In this document: positions 40,166 through 47,066 of the stretch, one piece after another
How the letters are laid out: the number at the start of each line of letters is the position of its first letter
Position numbering within the stretch: position 1 is the stretch's first letter
Assembly (NCBI GenBank): GCA_040905805.1
Contig: JBBDQS010000093.1
Coordinates: 1-47,066 of the forward strand
Direction of reading: 5' to 3'
Length of the DNA stretch: 47,066 nucleotides
From: Egibacteraceae bacterium
Lineage (GTDB): Bacteria > Actinomycetota > Nitriliruptoria > Euzebyales > Egibacteraceae
Notes under the pieces: model-generated
Seen by the model: only the letters and a program-made list of their open reading frames with translations
What the model was told of the DNA's origin: nothing
The model's database searches: none
Translations under genes and position numbers: made by a program

Positions 40166-42076
40166 TCAGCCCGAGCCGACACCGGCCTGGTCGCGGTCGC
40201 GCTGGCCGTCCTCGTGGATGGCATCCTGCACCGACTCGGCGGTCTCGGTGACGCTGGCGCGGCCCCGCAGCAGGTGGCGCTGCTCGGCGTCCAGCGCGCC
40301 GCGCACGGCCTCCAGCGCCTCCTCGCCGGTGAGCGACTCCCGCTCCACCAGCGCCTCGGCCATCGCGTCCAGGCCCGGACGCAGCTCGGCGAAGCGCGCG
40401 CAGACCTCGTCCAGCGCGGTCGTCAGGATGCGCTGCACCTCGCCGTCGACGGTCTCGGCGGTCTTCTCGGAGTACTCGTGGCCGCGGGCGAGCTCCTCGC
40501 CGAGGAAGACCTGCTGCTGGTCCCCGTAGCCCACCGGGCCGAGCACCTCGCTCATCCCGAACTCCTTGACGATGGCGCGCGCGAGCTTGGTGGCCTGCAC
40601 GAGGTCGTGCTGGCCGCCGGTGGTGGGCTGGCCGAGGAACACCATCTCCGCCGCGCGGCCGCCGAGCATGACCTTGATCTTCGCGTCGAGGTAGCTGCGC
40701 ATGTAGATGTGGCGTTCGTCGATGGGCAGCTGGGTGGTGACCCCCAGCGCCATGCCCACCGGCAGCACGGTCACCTTGTAGACGGGGTCGGCCTCCTCCT
40801 CGAGGAACGCGGCGAGGGCGTGCCCGCCCTCGTGGTAGGCCACCGCCCGCTTCTCCTCCTCGCTGAGGGTGAGGCTCGCCCGCTCGCGGCCGATGGTCTG
40901 GCGCTCGCGGGCCTGCTCCACGTCGCGCATGCGGATGACGTCCGAGCCGTCGCGAACGGCGATGAGCGCGGCCTCGTTGATGAGGTTCTTCAGGTCCGCG
41001 CCGCTCATGCCGGGCGTGCCGCGGGCGAGCGTCCTGAGGTCGACGTCATCGCCGATGGGCTTGCCCTTGGTGTGCACGCCGAGGATCTCGATGCGCTCGC
41101 CGAGCGTGGGCAGCGGGACCACGATCTGCCGGTCGAACCGGCCCGGACGCTGCAACGCCGGGTCGAGCACGTCGGGACGGTTGGTCGCCGCCATGATGAC
41201 GACGCCCTCCGACCCCTCGAACCCGTCGATCTCGCCGAGCATCTGGTTCAGGGTCTGCTCGCGCTCGTCGTGGCCGCCGCCGAGGCCGGCGCCACGCTTG
41301 CGCCCGATCGAGTCGAGCTCGTCGATGAAGATGATGCACGGCGCGTTCTGCTTGGCGGTCTTGAACAGGTCGCGCACGCGCGACGCCCCGACCCCCACGA
41401 ACATCTCCATGAAGTCCGAGCCGGTGACCGAGATGAACGGCACCCCCGCCTCCCCGGCGACCGCGCGGGCGATCAGGGTCTTGCCGGTGCCGGGCGGGCC
41501 CACCAGTAGCATGCCCTTGGGCACCTCGGCGCCGGCCTTGCGGAAGCGGTCGGGCTCGCGCAGGAAGCTGACGACCTCCTCGACCTCCTGCTTGACCTCC
41601 TGGTAGCCGGCGACGTCGTCGAAGCGGGTGGTGGGCTCGTGCGGCTTGTGCACCTTGGCCTGCGACTTGCCGATCTGGGACAGCCCGCCCATCTGTCCGC
41701 GGGCCTGGCGGTTCATCCACACGAAGAACCCGACGATGATCAGCGCCGGTAGCAGCCAGATCAGCAGGAACCACGGGCTCTCGGTGTCCGGCTGTGCGTC
41801 GATCGTGACGTCGTGCTCGACCAGGAAGTCCTCGATGCCCTGCTGGCCGATGACCGTGCTGGTCGGCAGTTGCGACGTGAACGCCTCACCGTCGGCGAAC
41901 TCGCCTTGGATCGCCTCCCCGGTGAACGTGACGGTCTCGACGCGTCCGTCGTCCACCGCCGTGCGGAACTCGCTGTAGGAGATGGCGTCGTCCGTGCCGA
42001 ACCCCGAGAACAGCATGACCAGCAGCAGGAGGAGCAGCAGGAAGGCCAGCAGTCGGAAGCGCTTGATGCGGTCCAC
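40166..42076 (-). CDS. ftsH: ATP-dependent zinc metalloprotease FtsH
   Basis: 636 residues with a GTG start. Membrane segments: [17 protein letters not shown] (about 9-25) and [19 protein letters not shown] (about 103-121), with the periplasmic domain between. AAA+ domain: GPPGTGKT at 193-200, Walker B IIFIDELD, and [23 protein letters not shown]. Protease site HEGGH at 415-419 with the later Asp in the [11 protein letters not shown] region. It degrades misfolded membrane and regulatory proteins. The C-terminal tail is acidic. Confidence 0.96.
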   Translation of the reverse strand: MDRIKRFRLLAFLLLLLLLVMLFSGFGTDDAISYSEFRTAVDDGRVETVTFTGEAIQGEFADGEAFTSQLPTSTVIGQQGIEDFLVEHDVTIDAQPDTESPWFLLIWLLPALIIVGFFVWMNRQARGQMGGLSQIGKSQAKVHKPHEPTTRFDDVAGYQEVKQEVEEVVSFLREPDRFRKAGAEVPKGMLLVGPPGTGKTLIARAVAGEAGVPFISVTGSDFMEMFVGVGASRVRDLFKTAKQNAPCIIFIDELDSIGRKRGAGLGGGHDEREQTLNQMLGEIDGFEGSEGVVIMAATNRPDVLDPALQRPGRFDRQIVVPLPTLGERIEILGVHTKGKPIGDDVDLRTLARGTPGMSGADLKNLINEAALIAVRDGSDVIRMRDVEQARERQTIGRERASLTLSEEEKRAVAYHEGGHALAAFLEEEADPVYKVTVLPVGMALGVTTQLPIDERHIYMRSYLDAKIKVMLGGRAAEMVFLGQPTTGGQHDLVQATKLARAIVKEFGMSEVLGPVGYGDQQQVFLGEELARGHEYSEKTAETVDGEVQRILTTALDEVCARFAELRPGLDAMAEALVERESLTGEEALEAVRGALDAEQRHLLRGRASVTETAESVQDAIHEDGQRDRDQAGVGSG

Positions 42077-42223
42077 TCGCCAGCCTCGATCCTGTCGGTA
42101 CCGTCGCGTTGGTCAGGCAGTCCTTCGCCCGCATGCCCTGTCAGTGGTACCCGACGGGCCGGGTGTTGACCCGCGTCGTCCGTGCACTTTGCAGGCGGGG
42201 TCGGCCGCAGCGACGATGACCCA

Positions 42224-43828
42224 ATGCTAGCGCGGCGCATTCGAGCTGGAGACCGGCGCTCCTACGACGTCGTGGTGCTCGGGGCGGGCGTCGCCGGCCT
42301 GGTCACGGCGCTGGACCTGCTCGATCTGGCCCCCGGCCTGTCGGTCGCGATCATCGACAAGGGCGCCCTCGGGACCTCGGGATCCACCGCGCTGGCGCAG
42401 GGCGGACTGGCCGCCGCCGTGGGGCCGGAGGACTCGCCGGCCCGCCACACCGCCGACACGCTGGCCGTCGGCGACGGCCTCGCCGACCCCCGCGCCGCAG
42501 CGGTCCTCGCGGGCGAGGCCCCCGCACGGGTGCAGGACCTCATCGCCCGCGGCGCCGTCTTCGACCGCGACGGCTCCGGGGCCTTCGCGCTCGCCCGGGA
42601 GGGGGGCCAGGCGGTCGCCCGCAGCGTGCGGGCCGCGGACGCCACCGGTGCAGCGATCTTCGCGGCGCTGCGCGACCAGGCGACCGGCCGGGTGGAGCGC
42701 CTGCAGGGGACGGCCTGCGCGCTCGCGGTCGGGGGGCGCCCGGAGCGTGTGCACGGTGCGTGGCTGCTCGTCGACGACCGGGAGGCCGACGCCAGCGGAC
42801 CCGCGCAGGAGGCCGGGCTCGTCCTGGTGGAGGGGCGGGCGGTGGTGCTGGCTACCGGCGGCTGCGGGGGCCTGTACGCCGCGACCACCAACCGCGCCGA
42901 CGCCACCGCGGACGGCGTGGCACTGGCGGGCGCCGCCGGCGCGGCCCTGGTGGACATGGAGTTCGTGCAGTTCCACCCCACCGGCCTGCGGACCGAGGGG
43001 ATGCGGCGGCTGCTCCTCACCGAGGCCCTGCGGGGGGCCGGAGCCGTCCTCGTCGACGCGCACGGCCAGCGGTTCCTGCCCGACTACCATGAGGACGCCG
43101 AGCTGGCACCCCGGCATGTGGTCACCCGGGCCATCCTCGAGCAGCCGGGGGGCGCCTGGCTGGACGCGAGCCACCTACCGCCCGCGACGCTGGCGGCCGA
43201 TTTCCCCACCGTGCTGGCCGGGGCCCGCGCCCATGGCTACGACCTCACGACCCAGCCGGTGCCCGTGGAGCCCTGCCAGCACTACATGGTCGGTGGCGTG
43301 GCGACCGACCTGTGGGCACGCACCTCGCTCCCCGGCCTGTGGGCCGCCGGCGAGGTCGCGTCCACAGGGGTGCACGGGGCCAACCGCATGGCCGGCAACT
43401 CGCTGGCCCAGTCCTGCGTCTTCGGGCATCGGGCCGCGCGCTCGGTGGTGCGCGACCTGGACGCGGCGCTGCCCCGCGCGCCCGATCCGCACCCACCGGC
43501 GCCGGGGGACGCACCGGCGGGCGACGTGGTGTCGGCCCTGCGCCTGGAGGTGCGCCAGGCGATGACCGCGGGTGCGGGGCCGCTGCGCACGGCCGGTTCC
43601 CTCGACGTGGCCGCCAAGGCCTTGGGCGACGCGGCCGCTGCCGCGGGGCCGGCGACCCCCGCCCTGCGGCGCGACACCGTCGAGCTCGCGCACGTGCTGG
43701 CCGTGAGCCGCCTGATCGTGCGCAGCGCCCGTCTGCGGACGGAATCGCGCGGCGTGCACTGGCGAGAGGACGCGCCGGGCCACGGGCGCGGGTGGGACGG
43801 CGTCCGGCTGCAGGTCCGCCTCATCTGA
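42224..43828 (+). CDS. nadB: L-aspartate oxidase
   Basis: 534 residues from ATG 42224. FAD motif YDVVVLGAGVAGLVTALDLL, ALAQGGLAAAVGPEDSPARH, VEFVQFHPTGL-like MEFVQFHPTGLRTEGMRRLL, EPCQHYMVGGVATDLWARTS, and GLWAAGEVASTGVHGANRMA then GNSLAQSCVFGHRAARS. First step of de novo NAD synthesis (aspartate to iminoaspartate). No nadA or nadC is next to it; nadE is 13 kb away. Confidence 0.94.
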   Translation: MLARRIRAGDRRSYDVVVLGAGVAGLVTALDLLDLAPGLSVAIIDKGALGTSGSTALAQGGLAAAVGPEDSPARHTADTLAVGDGLADPRAAAVLAGEAPARVQDLIARGAVFDRDGSGAFALAREGGQAVARSVRAADATGAAIFAALRDQATGRVERLQGTACALAVGGRPERVHGAWLLVDDREADASGPAQEAGLVLVEGRAVVLATGGCGGLYAATTNRADATADGVALAGAAGAALVDMEFVQFHPTGLRTEGMRRLLLTEALRGAGAVLVDAHGQRFLPDYHEDAELAPRHVVTRAILEQPGGAWLDASHLPPATLAADFPTVLAGARAHGYDLTTQPVPVEPCQHYMVGGVATDLWARTSLPGLWAAGEVASTGVHGANRMAGNSLAQSCVFGHRAARSVVRDLDAALPRAPDPHPPAPGDAPAGDVVSALRLEVRQAMTAGAGPLRTAGSLDVAAKALGDAAAAAGPATPALRRDTVELAHVLAVSRLIVRSARLRTESRGVHWREDAPGHGRGWDGVRLQVRLI

Positions 43829-44003
43829 GCGCGGTGACGGGCCGCTGCCGGCGTGCCGGTGCGCCGGATCAGATCGCCGATCGCCGCGACCACCCCACCG
43901 GGGGTCGCGGAGCCAGACGGCACGGACGTTGAGGTGCCGCGGATTCCAGCGCCCGCTCGTCTAGGCTGTGCGCGAGCTGCGACACGGGGAGAGGAGCATC
44001 GGT

Positions 44004-45461
44004 TTGCTGCGCATCGAACGGCCTGACTACCGCCGGAGCAAGGGAGCCGAGCTGCTCGTGGGGCTGCGCTCGCGCGACCCGCTGGCGCTGGCCGAGGCCT
44101 ACCACCGCACGAGCTCGGCAGCGCACGCGTGCGCTCGGCGACTGCTCGGCAACCCGCGGGACGCCGAGGCCCTGCTGCACGCCGTCTACACCCAGCTGTG
44201 GACGGAGCCCCCGGAGACGGCCCGCCTCGAGGGGTGGATCCGGTCGCGGTGCTTCCGTCTGGGGTCCGATCATCTCCGCGAACGCCAGGAGGCGCCCGCG
44301 TCGCCATCGTTGGCGTTGCTGCTGCCCGAGCTGCCGTCGCCCAAGGGCGTGACGCGTGACCCGGCCGAGGACGTGCTGGCCGCCCTCCCCGAGGACGAGC
44401 GGCGAGCGGTGCTCCTGGCCCACGACCAGGGTCTGCCCACCGCTGCGCAGGACGACCCCGATGCCGCGGGGGCCCTGGATCGCGCGCTCATGGCCCTCGC
44501 CGGGCCCGGCGAGGGTGCGGACGAGGGCTCGGCCCAGGCATGCGGGGACCTGGCCGGGATGGCCGACTGGACGCTCGGGCTGCTCGAAGCCGACCGTGCC
44601 GCCCGGGTGGCGAGCGAGGTGGTCGATCGCCGCGCCTGCGCCTCCCGCTCCCGGGCGCTGCGCCGGGGGCGCCGCCGTCTCGAAGGGCTTCCCGCCGCGC
44701 CGGATCTGGGCCAGCGTGTCCTCGCGGGCGTGCTCGGGGCCGGGGGCGACGCGCCGCCCACCCCCGGCCCCGGCACACCCCCGCCCGCCGAACCGCGCTC
44801 TGACCCCGGGGCGAGCTCCGCCCCACCCCCCACCGCGGAGCCCCCGCCCCGATCGCAGGAGCCGCTCTCGAGCCTCGGGGAAGCGCCGTCGGGGGCCATC
44901 CCGGTGGCGCCCCTGCCCTCGGCACTGGACGACGACCCGGCTCCGCCCCACCCGACGGACCAGGAGATGCCCGCCGACACCGCGCCCGCCGACCCTGACA
45001 CCGCCGACACCGACACCGCGCCCGCCGACCCTGACACCGCCGACACCGACACCGCGCGCAAGGACACCGACCACCCCGAAACTGACGACGCGGCGGACAC
45101 CGCCGACGACGCCAGCCACGACCACACCGAGGACCTGACCCCCTTCCTGGGGACCTTGCAGACCGGCACCAGGCCTGACGCCGCGGTCGAGGCCGACGCA
45201 GCCGAAGCCGACACCGCCAAGACCGACGCCGCCGATGCGCAGGCAGACCCCACCCAGGCCCTGCCTCAGGCCGAAGAGGGAGAGACCGAGTCGGAGGAGC
45301 CGCACGCACCCACGACGTGGGACGAGCCGGACGAGCCGGACGAGCCCGAGAGCCGGCGCTCGTTCGTGCGTCCGCTGCTGAACGCGCTCGCCATCCTCGT
45401 GGTGCTCGCCGCGGGTGCCGGTCTGGGGCTCCTGATCGGCTTCCTGCTCGTCGGGCGCTGA
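44004..45461 (+). CDS. sigma-like/anti-sigma-like transmembrane protein with Asp/Thr/Ala repeats
   Basis: About 485 residues from TTG 44004, which follows GAGAGGAG at 7 bases. The N-terminus resembles ECF sigma region 2 (LRSRDPLALAEAYHRTSSAA, then RRLLGNPRDAEALLHAVYTQ and GWIRSRCFRLGSDHLRER) but lacks a good region 4. Next comes a degenerate zinc-finger anti-sigma-like helix block (CGDLAGMADWTLGLLEADRA then RRACASRSRALRRG). A long Pro-rich and Asp/Thr/Ala-rich linker follows, with two copies of the DTAPADPDTADT unit near 44980-45055. A single C-terminal transmembrane helix (LNALAILVVLAAGAGLGLLI) has a few residues after it. Function unknown; a membrane-tethered regulator is the inference. Confidence 0.7.
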   Translation: MLRIERPDYRRSKGAELLVGLRSRDPLALAEAYHRTSSAAHACARRLLGNPRDAEALLHAVYTQLWTEPPETARLEGWIRSRCFRLGSDHLRERQEAPASPSLALLLPELPSPKGVTRDPAEDVLAALPEDERRAVLLAHDQGLPTAAQDDPDAAGALDRALMALAGPGEGADEGSAQACGDLAGMADWTLGLLEADRAARVASEVVDRRACASRSRALRRGRRRLEGLPAAPDLGQRVLAGVLGAGGDAPPTPGPGTPPPAEPRSDPGASSAPPPTAEPPPRSQEPLSSLGEAPSGAIPVAPLPSALDDDPAPPHPTDQEMPADTAPADPDTADTDTAPADPDTADTDTARKDTDHPETDDAADTADDASHDHTEDLTPFLGTLQTGTRPDAAVEADAAEADTAKTDAADAQADPTQALPQAEEGETESEEPHAPTTWDEPDEPDEPESRRSFVRPLLNALAILVVLAAGAGLGLLIGFLLVGR

Positions 45462-45471
45462 TCGGGGGGTG

Positions 45472-46245
45472 TCACCCGCTGCGCGGGCGCGGGGCGCCAC
45501 CGTGCGCGCCCGTGGCGGTGTGCCCGAGCCGCGCGGAGATCTCAGCCGCCAGCGCGCGCATCCGCGGACCGAGGGTGACCGGTTCGGGCAGCCGAGGGGA
45601 AGGGGCGACCACGCCCACGCTGGCGATCGCCCGCCCGGCCCGGTTGAGCACCGGGGCGGCAACCCCGGAGGCTCCGCGTTCCAGCTCGTCGGTCGACAGG
45701 GCGAAGCCTCGTGCCCGGCAGGCATCGAGCTCACCGGCGAGACGCGGTTGACGAGCGACCAGCGCCGCCCGCTCGCCAGGATCGAGGAAGGCCAGCAGGG
45801 CGCGGCCGTGCGCACCGACGTGCAGCGGATGGCGGAAACCGACGTGGTAGCCGACGCGCACGAAGAGACCGGGTGGCTCGAGGCGGTCGACGACCACGAC
45901 ATCGGCCCGGTCGCGCACGGCGAGGCACACCGCCTCGCGGCACTGCTCCATCAAGGCGCGCATCCCCGGCAGCGCGAGACGCCGCACCTCCAGGCCCCGA
46001 CTCGCCCGGGCCCCCAGCTCCACCAGGGCGACACCGAGATGGAAGCGGCGCGTCTCCACGTCACGGACCACGAAGCCGGCCGCGGTCAGGGTCTCCAGCA
46101 GGCGGTAGAGCACCGCCCGGTCGAGGTCCGTGGACGTCGCCAGCTCGGCGATCGTGGCCCCGTCGCTCACCTCGCCGAGCGCATGCAGGACAGCCAGCCC
46201 TCGGGACAGCGTGCGAGAACCTGTCGGTGCTGCGGGTGACGACAC
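45472..46245 (-). CDS. IclR-family transcriptional regulator
   Basis: 257 residues from GTG 46245, with AGGGGG upstream. N-terminal winged helix: LSRGLAVLHALGEVSDGATI then AELATSTDLDRAVLYRLLET. Effector domain: ALMEQCREAVCLAVRDRADV, GYHVGFRHPLHVGAHGRALL, RGFALSTDELERGASGVAAP and VLNRAGRAIASVGVVAPS. Effector and targets unknown. Divergent from clpP and convergent with the sigma-like gene, 10 bases away. Confidence 0.93.
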   Translation of the reverse strand: MSSPAAPTGSRTLSRGLAVLHALGEVSDGATIAELATSTDLDRAVLYRLLETLTAAGFVVRDVETRRFHLGVALVELGARASRGLEVRRLALPGMRALMEQCREAVCLAVRDRADVVVVDRLEPPGLFVRVGYHVGFRHPLHVGAHGRALLAFLDPGERAALVARQPRLAGELDACRARGFALSTDELERGASGVAAPVLNRAGRAIASVGVVAPSPRLPEPVTLGPRMRALAAEISARLGHTATGAHGGAPRPRSG

Positions 46246-46383
46246 GCCCAGGAACCCCCTCGTCCGCGCGCGCACGGCGCACCAAGGGCGAGTGTTCCGC
46301 TGCCCGGCAGACCCGTCAAGGGCCGGTCGGACCACCACCCCCCTGATAGGCTTCACTTCCAGCCGTCCGCGAGGAGAACTGCC

Positions 46384-46953
46384 GTGGCAGAGATTGAGAC
46401 CCCCCTGGAAGCGATGGTCGAGGCCAGCGTTTTCAAGAAGCTGTACGACAACCGCATCCTCTACCTGCGGGGGCCGATCGAGGAGACCGTCGCCGACACG
46501 CTGGTGGCGCAGATGATGTCCCTGGACGCCGACGGCGACAAGGACGTCACGCTCTACATCAACTCGCCTGGCGGCCTGGTCAGCGGGATGTTCGCCGTCT
46601 ACGACGTGATGCACCTCATGACCGCGAAGGTCAACACCGTCTGCGTCGGCCTGGCGGCCTCGGCTGCCGCCTTCCTGCTCGCCACGGCCACCGGGACCCG
46701 TGCGGCCACACCGAACGCGCGCATCATGTTCCACCAGCCGCTGGGCGGCGCGCGCGGGCAATCGGTCGACATCCAGATCCAGGCCAAGCAGATCGTCTAT
46801 CTGCGGGAGCGTCTCTACGAGATCCTGTCGCAACGCACGGGCCAGGACCTGGAGAAGATCCGCGCCGACTCGGACCGGGACTTCTGGCTGAGCGCGGAAG
46901 AGGCCGTGGCGTACGGCGCGATCGACGAGGTCCGCTCCCGCGGGGGCGTCTAG
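46384..46953 (+). CDS. clpP: ClpP-family serine protease subunit
   Basis: 189 residues from GTG 46384 after GAGGAGAA. Motifs: LYLRGPIEETVADTLVAQMM, VTLYINSPGGLVSGMFAVYD. Catalytic triad: Ser93 (VGLAASAAAF), His117 (IMFHQPLGG), Asp166 (SDRDFWLSAEEA). It forms the Clp protease barrel with an AAA+ partner. No clpX or tandem clpP lies in the window. The Ala after the catalytic Ser replaces the common Met. Confidence 0.94.
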   Translation: MAEIETPLEAMVEASVFKKLYDNRILYLRGPIEETVADTLVAQMMSLDADGDKDVTLYINSPGGLVSGMFAVYDVMHLMTAKVNTVCVGLAASAAAFLLATATGTRAATPNARIMFHQPLGGARGQSVDIQIQAKQIVYLRERLYEILSQRTGQDLEKIRADSDRDFWLSAEEAVAYGAIDEVRSRGGV

Positions 46954-46957
46954 CCCG

Positions 46958-47066
46958 TCAGGAGACCGTGCGGCTCGCCCGGTCGTTGCGGACCAGCGTG
47001 CGGCCACGCACGTGGCGGAATCGGTCCAGCACCACCAGCTCGCCGGCCAGCGGCAGACGCTGGCCG
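46958..47066 (-). CDS. partial gene at right edge, C-terminal 35 residues
   Basis: A minus-strand frame open to the window edge ends GELVVLDRFRHVRGRTLVRN and DRASRTVS, stopping 4 bases after the clpP stop. The sequence is protein-like but too short for a family call. Confidence 0.4.
   Translation of the reverse strand, partial: GQRLPLAGELVVLDRFRHVRGRTLVRNDRASRTVS

Noticed and set aside
38539-40224. 561-codon minus-strand frame opposite fbiC
   Set aside because: Shadow frame; FbiC on the plus strand has both radical-SAM clusters.
1-47066. CRISPR array
   Set aside because: No regularly spaced identical repeats of CRISPR type; the only direct repeats are the short tandem ones described.

Overview
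The window is very GC-rich and reads as a chromosome segment of a high-GC Gram-positive (actinobacterial-type) bacterium. Pointers to this are a complete coenzyme F420 module (two-domain FO synthase FbiC and an F420-dependent luciferase-like oxidoreductase), glnA-glnE linkage, many GTG starts and stop/start-overlapping operons. A deep-branching actinobacterial lineage is plausible, but I cannot place it from sequence alone.

Left part (1-20.4 kb) is accessory. It holds an SDR relic, a LuxR-type two-component system with a membrane-protein gene, and four small toxin-antitoxin modules (MazEF-like at 5.8-6.3 kb, RHH-Doc at 7.0-7.6 kb with a third co-transcribed nucleoside-deoxyribosyltransferase-like gene, VapBC at 9.1-9.7 kb, RHH-Doc at 19.7-20.3 kb). 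Many decayed genes lie between them: an E2-like ubiquitin-conjugating protein, a FeoB-like permease, an ArsR-rhodanese fusion, a histidine kinase, a PglX-like BREX methyltransferase, a serine hydrolase, a GNAT and an IS256 scrap.

The most striking locus is 10.9-15.5 kb: a DsrE-like gene followed by an operon of two ArsM-like SAM methyltransferases flanking a third methyltransferase and an ECF sigma factor fused to a zinc-finger anti-sigma domain. Both ArsM-like reading frames are interrupted by a single TGA exactly where the family has a conserved cysteine. Both continue in frame with clear family sequence, and both have a stem-loop with a CGUGY loop just after the TGA. I interpret them as selenoproteins. 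Both also lack the other metalloid-binding cysteines, so their substrate may not be arsenite.

At 16.2-18.4 kb an operon encodes a diguanylate cyclase, a monooxygenase-fold protein and a cobalamin-binding sensor carrying the CarH-type Wx9EH signature, followed by a broken histidine kinase.

Right part (20.4-47 kb) is mostly intact housekeeping sequence. It includes nitrogen assimilation (amt-glnA-glnE), NAD synthesis (nadE, nadB), pantothenate (panB), a folate/anthranilate-type synthase (pabB-like), cob(I)alamin adenosyltransferase, and an F420/pentose-phosphate module (Fgd-like oxidoreductase + 6-phosphogluconolactonase divergent from fbiC). It also holds ftsH, a large sigma-like/anti-sigma-like membrane protein, an IclR regulator and clpP. 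A group II intron with its maturase sits between the adenosyltransferase and 6-phosphogluconolactonase genes. A dtd gene is truncated, and nadE runs into an odd G7-C14-G8-C6 block that may be an assembly problem. Frameshifts cluster in the accessory part while the core genes are intact, which favours real gene decay over general sequencing error.
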